A stretch of 64,000 nt of DNA from Ooceraea biroi (GCF_003672135.1 NC_039510.1:11656001-11720000); one strand, 5' to 3'. Positions 27,201-38,301 are shown, counted from the stretch's first letter. Notes: a model not told the origin generated them from the sequence alone. Numbers and translations: made by a program.

Positions 27201-30200
27201 AAATAATGTTACTAAAAAATATATTTCTTGTATACATTATGTCATCAGAAAATTTATCATGGACGATCATCATGAGATAAATATAAAAAATCAAATAATA
27301 AATATTTATAAATGTGTCATTTGAATTTATAACTTGATATTAAGATGATGTATTTCCCAAACTTCTGCAAGATGCAACCAAATTTTCGAGTTGAAAACAA
27401 AGAATAACCGGCGCTGAGAGCGACCCACTGATCGTAGATGATTATCATCCAAAAAGACCTCGAAGTGTAACGGTGCGTTCACCTTCCCGCAATGCATATA
27501 TAAAGGCACGATTCACTTTCACTCTTGTTTAGTCGGCTTCGAATGTTATGGGTGACTGTACGTCTTCCCTTTCTGGTAGCGTTAATTGAAGCAACATGTT
27601 AAGCTTTTCGATCTCGACATCTCGGATAAGGATGCGAGTACCCGTTTTGATACTTTTCGCTGCGGTCACGGCGGTAACCGGCGAGAATGATGAATCCTGG
27701 GCATGGAACAATGATAAACAAAAGGAGAGCCGGTCCGCCGATCCGAGGTGCGCTATTAATTTACGATTTATTAAATAATAAGATTAAATATACAATTATG
27801 GATAATTTAATTAGAAATTCAGCAAACATATTTTGTTCACATGTTTTTAAATTTACATGTAATTACATTCTTTATTTAACTTCTTTTATTACGATTTTAT
27901 TTATTAAAATTCTTATACTGCATTAAACATTGCATTAATTGCATCGTTTTCATTAAATATCAAGACTCATTATACACGGCATAATTATAAATTTTAGCAA
28001 AATATTCTCAAAAGAATATAACGCATTATATTGGAATTCGTATTATATTGAAATATTATTAATTCTGACAGAAGCAATTAATTCTGATGGAATTAATTAT
28101 ACTTGTAATGCTTAAATACTTTATAACGTAACTTGTATCACGCATACAACTTTAGATATCAGGTACAGGAGCCTCCAGAATATTTAGGCGGTTTCGGCAA
28201 CAATGGCATTCAGTTAGGTTTCAGACCTCAAAATCCAGGGCCCTTCGGTCCTAATGGCAGGCCCATTGTACCGCCGTATCAAGGCAATAATGGCGTTCTC
28301 GTGGGCCCCGGAGGACCGACCGGTATAATCGGCAGGTAATCACTTCACTCATTCGATAGCAAGCCTCTTTTTCAAATATTCGAGTACATTCTATGCACGC
28401 GTGATCGTTGAATTAATCAGTTGAATTAATCGATGCCTTGAAATAGCCCGAGCTATTTAAAAGCTCTGATATACGTGATCGCAATTAGATGTATACATGC
28501 GCTAAATCGCGTTTTTCAACTAGGCTCATTAATCTCGAAAAAGTGGGATTTTCCGCCGACCAGCTTACTCCATATTAAATTTCCAGTGATCCGATTAAAA
28601 TATATAGCGTCGTCTTTTCAGAGCGATCGCGTAATTTATAGATATCCCGCGCATTTAATTGCCTGCGAAGCATAGCGGCGCGGCCGTAACAATATTTCAC
28701 GAGGAATGGCTCATTCGCGAACCACTCGGCTTATCAGCAAACGTGTATATTTTTCATGAACTCTCCGCTAAATTCATGTATTTCGACTATAAATCTCCGC
28801 TACTGAATTATTTCTCCTCGAGACATTGTATTTCAAGCGCGCAACCAGAATTCGCTTTTGCTCTCGAGCGTTCGCTCTCTTCTTTCGCAATTATAAATTT
28901 ACTTGTTAAACATGCGTCAAATGTATCTTTGTTCTCGAGTTGATAAAATGGGACAAAAGAGTGAATCGATGTTTCAGACCGCCTCGTTACGAACCTGACG
29001 GACCTGATGGCATCCTAGGTTCAGTGCCGCCGTGGATCAGGGATGATCCCCGTTATGGTCGCGAGTTTGACACATGCAAATGCAGATACAGCTTCAACTG
29101 TCCATCGCCCGGTTTGAAATTCGTGAGTTCGTCGGGGTATCGGTAAACCCGCAAAATACCAAGGATTTAACAGCCTAACAAATTCTACTTGTCACCCTTG
29201 ATTTCAGGGCAGCTGCTCGAGAGACAAAAAGTACTGTTGCTTCAACAGCAAAAGATTCCCAGGGTTGTTGGGCGGAAATCGTTATCCATATTATCCGGTA
29301 ATGAAAAACATTAAAATTCATTTTGTCTATACCTAAATTTAAGTTTTGCTTAAAAGATATCTTCTTTATGAAGTTTAAAATTTAAAAAAACAAGTTAAAC
29401 AAATTATTCTTTAAAAAAGTGCAGTTGGTTTGTGACTTACTGGCGTCCTAAGAATTCAATGAAACCTTCATTTGTTTGCATTTATATAATACGTAATTCT
29501 CCTATAATTTTCATACTGGTCATTAGATAATAATAAGGCACTAATTATTCCCAGGGTGCACCGCATAAGTTCGGGCCGAACGGTTTTGCGCCGAATTATT
29601 ACGGCAATCGACGACCGTACGGTAATCCGTACGGTGGCCACCAACATCCGTCTTTCGGAAACTATCACCCGGGATCCTACGGCGGCAGTTATGGTCACCG
29701 TAATGAGTTCGAACCGTTAGGGCCATATGGCTACGACGCGGAACTCGACGATTATGTGATCTATGGCAGATCATTGAGCAAGAATCAAACGCAAGCGATC
29801 GAAACGCCAAAGATAGACGAAGACGCCAAAAAGCAATGACTGTAAAGAAATTCTCGTTGATTGAATCATTCCTCATCGATATTTCTTCACTCTCAATGGA
29901 GATACCAAAGATGTGACAGAAATATAAACACATATATATTCTTTTTCTAACTCAACGATCGTGTAACATGATTAGATAAGATTTAAAGTAAGAATTAAAT
30001 ATGAATTGTTCGCGATAATAATTAATTTAATAAAAGACATGTGTGATTTATCATAAGTGCAAATTTTTATAACGCATATGTGATTTCCGAATTTGCAAAG
30101 TGTACACTTAGAGAGTTTTTAAGATAATTTATAATTATAGAGACTCTCTTAAATTGAAGAGGACATGAGAGATCAGATAGATCCTCTGTTTTAATAAATT

Positions 30201-31521
30201 ACTTTGAATTATCAAACGTAGTTAGGTTTATATAGTGTTTGAAAAGAATTAAGTTTTTAATAGTAACTAACTTGATAAATAAAATTTTCTTAATCTAATC
30301 ATTTCCTTTTGTTCATTAAAATCGTTATATATATACACACAATTTTGATAGTGCTTTGAATATCGACTCACCGATTGTCGTAATAACGATGATTGAATAG
30401 AACAGAGCACCGGCGAATGTCCATTGAATATTATTCTCCTCTTCGCTACCGTCCCATCCTTGCTTCATTTTCTCCATGAGACTGTCCTCGAAATCCTGTA
30501 TTGTATAATATTTATAAGCAAATGATTCTCTCCCGAATCAAATCAGATTTAAATCAAGACAGTGGAAATTTGCACTGTTTGTGTATTATTGCTTTTATTA
30601 CATTCTCGAACCGTCCTGTGGAATTGCATCATAAATTTGATTTGGAGCTTCGATTTGCGATTTTACGTAACTAAAACCAATCTAAAACAAATCTGGAAAA
30701 AACGAATCGTACCTTCAACTCGCTCAATGCCTGTTTCGTCCAATTTTCGCGAATCAACACGTCGAAGTCCTTCGTGATTTGCCATAGCTTCTCCGAGACG
30801 TTTCCTCGGATATTCTTGATGCTTCTCTTCACCTGTGAAGAGAGCGCAGGTGAAGAATGACGCACTTACTTCGTGTCGCAACGCTCGGCGCTAGTCAATA
30901 ATTCATTGACACGAACGTGGAATATTCGATGTGGGAGAAACTATTTGTCTGTACTCTTTTTGCTCCCGCTACTGTGAGAATTAGTTCTTGTCTCGATAAA
31001 TTTCGAACCTCAGTGTAGTTACACGAAATCCAAGTCATTTGTTATTTTATCAGTTAAATTATTGTCTCCTTCACAAAGTAAAATTACCACAAGAATTATT
31101 ATTATTATATTCAATATTTATAATAAATTAACATAATAAATTTTCTAAAAATACGAAAAAATAAGAAGATATAATTGACCTTTGCATTATAATTGAGAAA
31201 AGTCTAAATATAATAAATAGATAATCGAGTTTTTAATTTTTGCCTAAATCTTTTAAAACATTCAATCACGGTCAGTCATATTAAGAAAAGGAAATAAAGT
31301 TGTCTGCCAAGAAATTGACGATTTACCTCCTTCTCGTGAGTCGCCTCCAATGACTCGAAGGCGTACGCACCGATTAGACAGTAAGCAACCACCAAGGAGA
31401 TCAACGTCACATGGGAGAAGACGAATCTGCTGAATTTCCACAGCAGCCGGAGGAACTTGATGCATCTCGACGGTTTCTCCACTTCCATCGGGTCGAACAC
31501 CTCGCTTCGCGTACGCGGCAT
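18010..31521 (-). CDS. K2P-B: complete two-pore-domain potassium channel, ten exons, 612 residues
   Basis: Predicted plasma-membrane K2P/TWIK-family subunit; known members dimerise to form background K+ channels. Coding exons: 31521-31327, 30832-30713, 30495-30372, 22022-21896, 21290-21162, 20743-20592, 20197-20047, 19555-19257, 18866-18585, 18269-18010. All junctions are GT..AG, phases agree throughout, and the exons sum to 1839 bases with stop TGA. Visible: TM1 about 38-59, first filter TTIGYG at 144-149, TM2 about 159-188, a Ser/Arg-rich cytosolic loop about 189-482, TM3 about 485-504, second filter TTIGFG at 524-529, TM4 about 542-564, and an acidic Asp/Glu/Tyr tail from 584. The loop carries RRxS-type basic sites (RRCLSVEG, RRSQS) that could be phosphorylated (inference). 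Exon 5 is a multiple of three and could be skipped. Intron 3 (22023-30371) contains a plus-strand gene; the other introns show nothing. The exact orthologue is not assigned. Confidence 0.92.
18585..18866 (-). CDS. K2P-B exon 9 (TM3, second pore helix)
   Basis: The acceptor is CGTTCCCAG. Encodes RSYKRGPPPSPR, TM3 (IWLCVFLVISYIFGGAFLF) and FCFITLTTIG, ending in phase 1. The donor GTTCGT departs from the usual GTRAGT. Confidence 0.9.
19257..19555 (-). CDS. K2P-B exon 8 (cytosolic loop)
   Basis: The acceptor is GATCAAATAG. Encodes LLSKMHEEIKQS to SNYPV, ending in phase 1 with donor GTGAGC. Contains RRCLSVEG and RRSQSTKTRR. Confidence 0.8.
20047..20197 (-). CDS. K2P-B exon 7 (cytosolic loop)
   Basis: The acceptor is CGCGTACAG. 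Encodes SPRMTQSLDRK to NRG, ending in phase 2 with donor GTATCA. The acidic patch LDDLEDEM is notable. Confidence 0.75.
20592..20743 (-). CDS. K2P-B exon 6 (cytosolic loop)
   Basis: The acceptor is AACTGCAG. Encodes YLPRRFEGSEIK to PRNVR and ends in phase 1 with donor GTATTT. A GTAAGA seven bases earlier is an alternative donor, but it would break the frame with exon 7. Confidence 0.72.
21162..21290 (-). CDS. K2P-B exon 5 (cytosolic loop, symmetric exon)
   Basis: 129 bases, phase 2 at both ends. Acceptor TTTTACAAG, donor GTACGA. Encodes a Ser/Arg-rich piece starting RYASSKGPFRRS. No conserved domain, so it rests on splice sites and frame. Confidence 0.7.
21896..22022 (-). CDS. K2P-B exon 4 (GYG filter end, TM2)
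   Basis: The acceptor is TGTTTTAG. It starts two bases into Gly, then YGHIAPKT and the TM2 motif YAILGIPLMLL. It ends in phase 2 with donor GTAACG. Confidence 0.93.
22023..27496. other. K2P-B intron 3, distal part, no coding exon seen
   Basis: Mostly AT-rich (22400-23100, 24160-24780, 26520-27320) with GC-richer islands at about 23200-23400, 23870-24110 and 24830-25170. Holds a GA microsatellite and three copies of a GGAAATTA-type motif. No exon was identified. Confidence 0.5.
23773..23808. repeat. (GA)n microsatellite
   Basis: GAGAGA run inside K2P-B intron 3. Confidence 0.9.
27497..27504 (+). promoter_or_regulatory. TATA box of the nested secreted-protein gene
   Basis: TATATAAA, about 30 bases before an initiator-like TTTAGTC at about 27529 and about 100 bases before the start codon. 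The spacing fits a standard insect core promoter. Confidence 0.7.
27543..27602 (+). CDS. Upstream ORF overlapping the nested gene's start codon
   Basis: 19 codons from ATG to TAA. The last coding bases and stop overlap the main ATG at 27596 in another frame. A second upstream ATG at 27548 opens a 13-codon ORF. If transcription starts at about 27529, both are in the leader and could lower or regulate translation (inference). Confidence 0.4.
   Translation: MLWVTVRLPFLVALIEATC
27596..27747 (+). CDS. Nested gene exon 1 (signal peptide)
   Basis: ATG at 27596 with a second in-frame ATG at 27632 directly before the hydrophobic core; either could be the start. The donor is GTGCGC, phase 2. Confidence 0.8.
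27596..29839 (+). CDS. Secreted Gly/Pro/Tyr/Asn-rich protein with six clustered cysteines, five exons, 283 residues
   Basis: Exons: 27596-27747, 28156-28335, 28978-29122, 29208-29297, 29555-29839. All junctions are GT..AG, phases match (2, 2, 0, 0), and the exons sum to 852 bases with TGA. A signal peptide is seen, with hydrophobic core VPVLILFAAVTAVTG (about 14-29). Next comes a Gly/Pro/Asn-rich stretch (52-135) and a cysteine cluster at C144, C146, C152, C162, C169, C170 (C-x-C-x5-C-x9-C-x6-CC). A Tyr/Gly/His/Pro-rich region (about 185-245) and a hydrophilic end follow. The composition recalls cuticle or other extracellular-matrix proteins. The cysteine spacing faintly recalls disulfide-knotted clip-like modules, but no protease domain follows. 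I do not recognise the family. It lies antisense inside K2P-B intron 3. Confidence 0.85.
28156..28335 (+). CDS. Nested gene exon 2 (Gly/Pro/Asn-rich)
   Basis: The acceptor is CAACTTTAG, then YQVQEPPEYLGG to PTGIIG. The donor is GTAATC, phase 2. Using the CAG six bases later would break the frame with exon 1. Confidence 0.82.
28978..29122 (+). CDS. Nested gene exon 3 (first three cysteines)
   Basis: The acceptor is GATGTTTCAG. PPRYEPDGPDG to PGLKF, donor GTGAGT, phase 0. Confidence 0.85.
29208..29297 (+). CDS. Nested gene exon 4 (last three cysteines)
   Basis: The acceptor is TGATTTCAG. 30 codons, GSCSRDKKYCCF to YPYYP, donor GTAATG. Confidence 0.85.
29555..29839 (+). CDS. Nested gene exon 5 (Tyr/Gly-rich, stop)
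   Basis: The acceptor is TTATTCCCAG. GAPHKFGPNG to DEDAKKQ and TGA. The exon is GC-richer than its surroundings. Confidence 0.87.
   Translation, partial: GAPHKFGPNGFAPNYYGNRRPYGNPYGGHQHPSFGNYHPGSYGGSYGHRNEFEPLGPYGYDAELDDYVIYGRSLSKNQTQAIETPKIDEDAKKQ
30029..30034 (+). terminator. Poly(A) signal of the nested gene
   Basis: AATAAA about 190 bases after the stop, and about 340 bases before K2P-B exon 3. The nested transcript can therefore end within the intron. Confidence 0.6.
30372..30495 (-). CDS. K2P-B exon 3 (first pore helix)
   Basis: The acceptor is ACAATACAG. It encodes DFEDSLMEKM through WTFAGALFYS to TTI plus the first base of Gly (phase 1), with donor GTGAGTC. Confidence 0.92.
30713..30832 (-). 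CDS. K2P-B exon 2 (extracellular cap)
   Basis: The acceptor is CTCTTCACAG. 40 codons, VKRSIKNIRG to ALSELK, in phase 0 at both ends, with donor GTACGA. Confidence 0.9.
31327..31521 (-). CDS. K2P-B exon 1 (N-terminus, TM1)
   Basis: ATG context AGAGAATGCCG. 65 codons, ending in phase 0 at THEKE with donor GTAAAT. Confidence 0.9.
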
Positions 31522-31530
31522 TCTCTCACC

Positions 31531-31559
31531 CTCTCTCTCTCTCTCTCTCTTTCTTCTCT
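31531..31559. repeat. (CT)n microsatellite directly upstream of the K2P-B start codon
   Basis: It reads as (GA)n in the K2P-B sense, 10-38 bases before the ATG, so it is 5' UTR or promoter. GA tracts can bind GAGA-type factors (inference). Confidence 0.9.
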
Positions 31560-32350
31560 ACTAGTCTTTAGATCGCGGATATCCTCTTATTACATTCTCC
31601 ATTTACATAGCAAGCGCAGCACCATGCTTTGCCTTCGTCAGTTAGCTTTAGTTGCTGATAATTAGATCCCTTTGACTTTGCGCGATGAATTTGTTGATGT
31701 TACTATCGAATTCAGTATTCTAGTCTAGTTCTCTTTTAAGAAATCTTCTTAAAAAAGAGAAATGACTGGAATACAGTCTTATGGAACAATAATTCTAGAA
31801 AATGATTCGACTAATGCACTTGGATAGGTTTGATGTAACTGTAGGTGAAAAGAATGCGTTGAAAATCTATGAAATCCAAAGAAGTAAAGTTTGTAGATCT
31901 ATCGCGAGGAGAGAACGTGTAACTAATATTACATTGATTTTCGACTCTCTCCAGTAAATGGAATTTTAATATAAAATCGAAAAGCCTCTTAAATAATTTT
32001 CCAGCTCTCTCTTGCTGAATTTCACTAACGCGATTGTAACGTGAACGCATATACATGTATGTCATAAATGAATATTCACGCGTGTGTTGCTATTATAATA
32101 GCAGATTCTCACAAATTACTATTACATGAAAAATATTACACTTTTATCACATATCCGTATTTTTAGGAGAAAATATGCGGAATAAGGGTTGCATTATTGA
32201 TTTAAAAAATTTTGTGAATATCTGTTTCTACACCTCGAAATACACAAAATACGCAAAAAATCGATAATTAAATTCTTGTATTATCTGCATTTATCATTTT
32301 TAAATAGTAATTAAAGCTAAAATTTATGAGTATTCATGGACGTGAAAATC

Positions 32351-32430
32351 ATGTCATTGAAAGCTGATAACAAAGGCAGAATACCGAAATGGCGTAACGA
32401 TCACATATATTATCGTCCATAACAATAACT
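32351..32430 (-). pseudogene. Degenerate K2P pore/TM2 exon relic
   Basis: On the plus strand, 32376-32397 matches the K2P-B exon 4 region at 21952-21974 at about 20 of 22 bases, with one base deleted. The minus-strand reading has a TTTCAG acceptor-like site, a GGAC in place of the filter follow-on, RYAI, then only after a frameshift FGILPLLSAFNDM, comparable with the K2P-B TM2 segment. About 20 bases of the exon are missing. No partner exon is nearby. I read it as a leftover of a lost K2P duplicate. The match is short, so chance is not excluded. Confidence 0.4.
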
Positions 32431-35400
32431 GAAACGATAATAAAGAAATTATAATACTGCGCCGTTATTTTCCATAAAGCGTAATTACATTACTTTGCAT
32501 AAATATATTTCATCAATTATATTGTTACGTACTAACGAACACTGTCGTTCTATCTCTTTCTGATACATGCATGTATTATTAATGAGAAAACCATCGAATG
32601 CTGTCGCGTATCTCCAAAGCGATTTACGAGTAAATTGCAATAAAATGCGATCTTTTGTTGCGGCAAGACACGAGCAGTGCTATCACTGATTGTGCAATCT
32701 GTTCTTGTATTCATTTGAATCGCTCGTCTCTGTTCTCTGGCGATTCGACTTAATGCAATACGTGTCTATCCACTTTGTTGTTGTTCGTCGATTGATATTG
32801 GCATCAGCAGCAAACTTTGTCGTGCCATACATGCTAATGCGTTATCATTGCTATCATCGTTACTATCGATCAGCTCATCCGTTTTATCGCTTTATATTAG
32901 CAAATTCATTATGAACGAATATTTAGTATGAATTTAGTACGAATTAGCCACTGAGATACTAGGATGAACGACGTTGCATCCATATACCGAAAAAATCCTT
33001 TTTGAAAAATTTAATCTAGCATCGAAATTTGTTTTATCAATCTGTCTCGTGCGGATTTTACTGCATATTAAAGTATCGTTAAAATTGCTCTTGACGTTTC
33101 ACTGATTCGAAAATCGCCAGTGTTTTCACAAGCGCACACGTCGAAGCAACATTGCGTGCAAAATATGCAATTATGTAATTATGCGATACATAATGATAAA
33201 ATTATAGAAATATAACGAACGCACATCCACAAATAGCGGCGGCTCTTTAAAGTGGCACGTGCGTTTGAAGACTACATCGAAGCTGCCAACAACAATTTTT
33301 AATCTCAGCCAGCGTAAGATCAAGACAGATATTGTTCGACCGATTGTTCCTAACGCCAGGAATTGTTCGTGTTTCTACACAATTACTCAATGCCTTTTGG
33401 TACCGCGTGGATTCCGCGCTCATCATCCGCCATCATCCGCGCACGACTTCCGGATCTCGCCATAACGACACGCGCGTGATTCCCGTATGTTTCTCGACAC
33501 GAAACTAAAGCAGAAACGTAGAACGTGGCTGAGTTACATCCGCGCGCGAGGCACGTTGTTCCAAATTTATCCCGGCGTTGAAATTTCGTTCGGATAGCGA
33601 CGTGCAAGAGAAGGAGGTTGCGGATACGCAGCATCCACCTACTCTCGAGAGAGGCTTTCGCGATTCGCGGAGCATTGATACCCCTTCAGCACAGAAGCTT
33701 GCAGCAACGTTGCGAGACTACTGCGTGGAAATTACGGACAAGCAACGACAAGTACGAATCGATAATTTTTTATTAATTGACATCAAATTAATTGTCGAAA
33801 TTTTGCAGCTTTTTACCGCGCGCAACAAGAGAAACCTGGGACGGATGACTGTATTAAAATTCACTTTTCCTCTTGCTCAGCTTTTTCAGATTATCAAGGC
33901 TTAAAGTCTTTCAAATAAAGCCCGTCTTCCTCTAAGCCATTTTCTGAGCCAGGTAAAGCTAAATATTTATTCTGTTATACTGTTATAACTATTATATCGA
34001 TACATGAGCATATATGCGAGACGCTTTTTTCTCACATTTATTTATGTTGTGTTTCTACACTTTTATGTGAGTTTCTGATTGTAATGGGCTTTATTCAGTG
34101 GTAAATAATATCGATATGTGTGTAACGAGATCGCTGGATACGATGGACCATTTTCAAGCTCTCGATCCTTCACATTTATACTGCTATTTATCAAGCTGTC
34201 ACGATTAATATATTGTGTAGTTTACTTGCATTTTTATCTCTGTAAGCTAATTGACTAAAGACTGAATTTTATCTTAAATAGAAATACAGTATCTCGATGA
34301 ATCCCGATAAACGATACTGTATCGCGCGCACAAGCATCGCTTATGCCGCCACGATGGACGCCAAGGCGAATATATGTCCGGCGTCAGTAATTATCACGAC
34401 AGCGTGTATTAATTGGACCGTGCGTACGTTACATGAATAAACATGAGGTCGTCGATCACGTAAATTCACTCCTGGCGACGGTTTCGGAGCTCAGAAGAGA
34501 GCCGCGCCGCGCGATCCACCGTAAAGTCGACAACGGGAAGGTGCTTTATTTTTAGTGGCGGTTATTTACAGAGAGAAAAGCAGAATCGATGAAATACGTG
34601 GATGATCATTGCGCGATTGTTCCTCAGCGATTTGCGAGGAATTCACTCTCGCGAAGGTCGAAATAGTCGCTGCTGGAAAATCAAAGACGCGTGTTTCGCC
34701 TGAAAATTAAACGTATGTTTTTTTTCATTGAAAGATGTAAAGTAAATAAAAATAATTCTTATATCTAGATTTGTTGAAACTGTGATAACGTAATTTTCTA
34801 TAGGAAATATTGCGTAACTTTCCGTATGAAATATCCGAAATATTAGGATTTAATCTACAAGCCAATAAAAATGTTGTATTAAATAAAATTTCCTACTTGC
34901 AATAAAAAAATAATGAAGTCGATTGATGAATTGTGTACCTTCAGAAGGCTACTTTCCGGTTATCCCCTGTCCCCTGATTTATCGGTGTTTATTATTTTAT
35001 CAAAGGCAGTAAGCCTGTAATATGGTCAGTCGGCAAAGCTGTTCAATCGCCAATCTTATAATGCAAGTACATAAAAAACTAAAACTCTAGGTAAGATAAT
35101 ATTTTTACTATAAATAAAGAAAAATAATTTATGAAAAAGTTTTTTCATAAAATATTTTCTTATATAAATATATGACTCAATGAAAATGATTGCGAATGAG
35201 ATCGGCATCAGCTAGAATGTAATCAGCATCAACTCGATACAAAGAAGATACAATCCTTACTGAATTGTTAATTAGAAAACGCATATTAATTAATATATCA
35301 ACAACATATACATTAAAATTCTAGATTAAGAAACTACATCGCTATTGATAATTTCGTGCGAATCTTTTTTGTTTGCAGATGCTAATTGTTATTTTGCTAT

Positions 35401-37730
35401 TTCTATTTAAACACCTCGTATTTTTAAAAGTATTAATGGAGAATCTCGATTATAAGAAGGACAATTTCAAGATCAGGAAAACTGTTGACGGAACGCGATT
35501 TGAGGTCTTCTCATCTCTGCTGAGATCTATCCGTAACATCAAGAGAAATATACCATCTAGTTGACGGACGCTATATTACAATCGTCATCGATTATCTCGA
35601 CGCATGTCGAGCAACGCGCCGACTCATCACACTGATAACACCCGACAATTTGAACACGCACCCGATAAGTCAACAGGCGTTTCGAATGACACTAATGCCG
35701 ATTGCGTCGAGATCACACTGACACATCGCAAAACCAATATGCATTATTGACGTCATGATAAGCGACGAATCCGGGCAATTGACGAAATACAGATTTACGT
35801 GGTACATAGAAAATTATAATGATCGAAAACGAAATGATCAGATGTATTCAATGTTAATATTGATTTTTACACGACTTCATCGATTCCGCGTAGCGATGGC
35901 GTGATTACTCTGATACATGAATATTCGGAAATTCCTGACGACGCAGAGTCACTTACAGAGTACATTGAAGATACACGAGGAAAATACATGCTATTATATT
36001 TTCTTATCATTATTTATTGTTTTTCAGACAGACTCTTTGAACATATATTTACAGAGGATTATACAACAAACGAAGGATGTTCGTTCTGTAAAGCACGCAT
36101 ATTGGTCACGCGAGAAATTCAGTCTGGTTTTCTCACCGGCCAAATTTAAAGAATGACTCTTTCCTTAATAATGTATACGTTGATCAGCTCTTACGAATGA
36201 TTAATAAACGTTCTTAATAATTGCTAAGCTAAGCAACAAGGGATGATTACCGGCGTCGATTTGGTTCTTTTTCAAATATGTTGTTAAATATGAATAATAG
36301 AGATATGTATTTTTTATACGTGCTTCAATATCAGTTGTCAAAGGATGAATTCTTCTTGTTTAAAAATATATATGAAAAAGAACCAACTCGAGGCCAGATA
36401 CTCGTGACATTCTCTTTATAAGAAAAAAGACATTACTGCATCCATTGACCGATATTTTTACTTGAAAAAGTGGCGTATATTCGCTCTAAAAGAACACAAT
36501 GCTACTTTATCTTCGCGCGTAGACCAATAACGTCATGCGTATTCGTCTCTTATCTACAATGGTCCCCTTTGTATTGATTGTCTCATGGTGCAACGTGAAT
36601 CGCCTTCTCACTTTTACGAGCGATGCTTACGTCAAGTCGTAAAAAAACGATTCCCATCGTGCAGAAAGCGATCGAGGTTCACCATAAGGAAAGGTAGTTC
36701 TTCGAAAGAAATCGCGAAGCGGTTGATAAAAGTGAAATATATTGCGAAAAACACGCGAATACTTGGAATATCGGAATAGCAAATGAACAAATTACGATAT
36801 GAACGATATTCCAAATATGAATCAAACAAGGATTAGTATTGGATGTATTATTCTAAATAAAAAAAATAAATAAAAATGCAAGAACTGACATACAAAATAA
36901 GATTTATACATAATTGTTTTATCATATGGATACACTTTACTTGATTACTACTTTACTTTTGTTTTCCATTTTCTCGCGTGTATCATCACAATTCGGGGCA
37001 ATATTTAATTTCTCTCTCGCAAATCCGCGAGGAACCGCTTCGCGAATGTAGAAGATTCATTAAAAATAATCTTAATTAATACCAGTATTTATACCCTCAC
37101 AGCATTTCAGTCGTTGGAACGGTATATGACGATAAATTTTCAACTACCATTCCCCAGAAAACAACATTTTTCAGGAATCACGTTAAAAAGAAAAAGTTCC
37201 GTACACCTTGTCACATACATTCAAGTGTTTTCGACGTAATATAATGTATTTAACGTAATTTGTTTATCGTATTTCTCCGTCATATAAGCTTCGACATGCT
37301 TTTTATTAAAGTATCACTTTAGATTCACAGTTCTTGATTTTGTCAAATTTTAAACTACATGCAAATGCATCACAGCGCATTTATCGATTCGTTGCGCTTA
37401 TTCACCGTGTCACCGCTATGGCTGTCGGTCAATCGTAGACTCAGTATTATACATTGAGCATACGTGGGAGGAATTATTTACAAAAGGAAAAGAGAGAGAA
37501 TACTGCATTTTTCTCCACAACGTAATTCGATTGCTTGCGATCAGATTGTCACTTAGATCAACGAAAATTTGCGATTCGTTGCTCGGTCAATTGTCGATAC
37601 AAATCAAACCGCAATTACGCTCGGCCTAGAGATAACTCCCATTTCGCGGCTGCCCGAAAACTACCGTGTTAATGGGACTCGCATAAATTGAGCGTAATGG
37701 TTTCTACTCGCTAGGTAAACTACTCGCGGT

Positions 37731-37736
37731 TTTATT
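37731..37736 (-). terminator. Candidate poly(A) signal of the GT92 gene
   Basis: AATAAA on minus, about 570 bases after the stop. It is the first such hexamer noticed; no direct support. Confidence 0.3.
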
Positions 37737-38301
37737 CGGCTGCAATTTACTAGAATATGGATTCATTCAGTGCTTTCCGAATCGATTCGTTGACATAGAC
37801 GAGGACTCTACTATGTATAGCGAACTGTAGTGAATTGCGAAAACTTGATTTCCATACAAACTATGTTTTTGTCGTTTGTTAATTTAGGCAGCGTACTGAG
37901 TTTTACGAGATTCGCAATGATCATTGCAAATCTTTGCGTTGTCAAGCTCTACGTTGTTTGTTCTTCATCTCTCATTCATCTTCATCTAAATTCTATATAT
38001 TTCATAGTCTTTCCAGGTCGGGAATATTGTAGACAAACGAAAATCACCGACCAAGAAGAGCAAGTTCTTCTCACGAGTGATTGAAATGCGATATTACACT
38101 AGAGATGTCACTAGAAATGAATCTGCCGGTTACTCATCTTGATTATGTCTTCTGTTAGGTCTCCGATCAAGTGGCACCAGCAATTATCCCCCGCTGACAA
38201 ATTTACGTCTCGTTGTCCCGCGCACAGCCCTTTTCGTCCTTTTCGTCGTGAGAACCGTGTATGAGAAACGAGTAGGAAAACGGAGAAATCAATCTTTACC
38301 G

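Larger units (their letters stand above)
31522..38301. other. Region between K2P-B start and the GT92 gene
   Basis: It contains the CT tract by the K2P-B start, the K2P-like relic, a GC-rich patch at about 33240-33760 and another at 34320-34700 (possible promoter regions of K2P-B, inference), and the likely GT92 3' UTR at its right end. No further gene was recognised. A 108-codon plus ORF at 33578 begins in the GC patch and shows no domain. Confidence 0.5.

Noticed and set aside
33578..33904. 108-codon plus ORF in a GC-rich patch
   Set aside because: No domain, composition shifts midway, and no splice partners were found.
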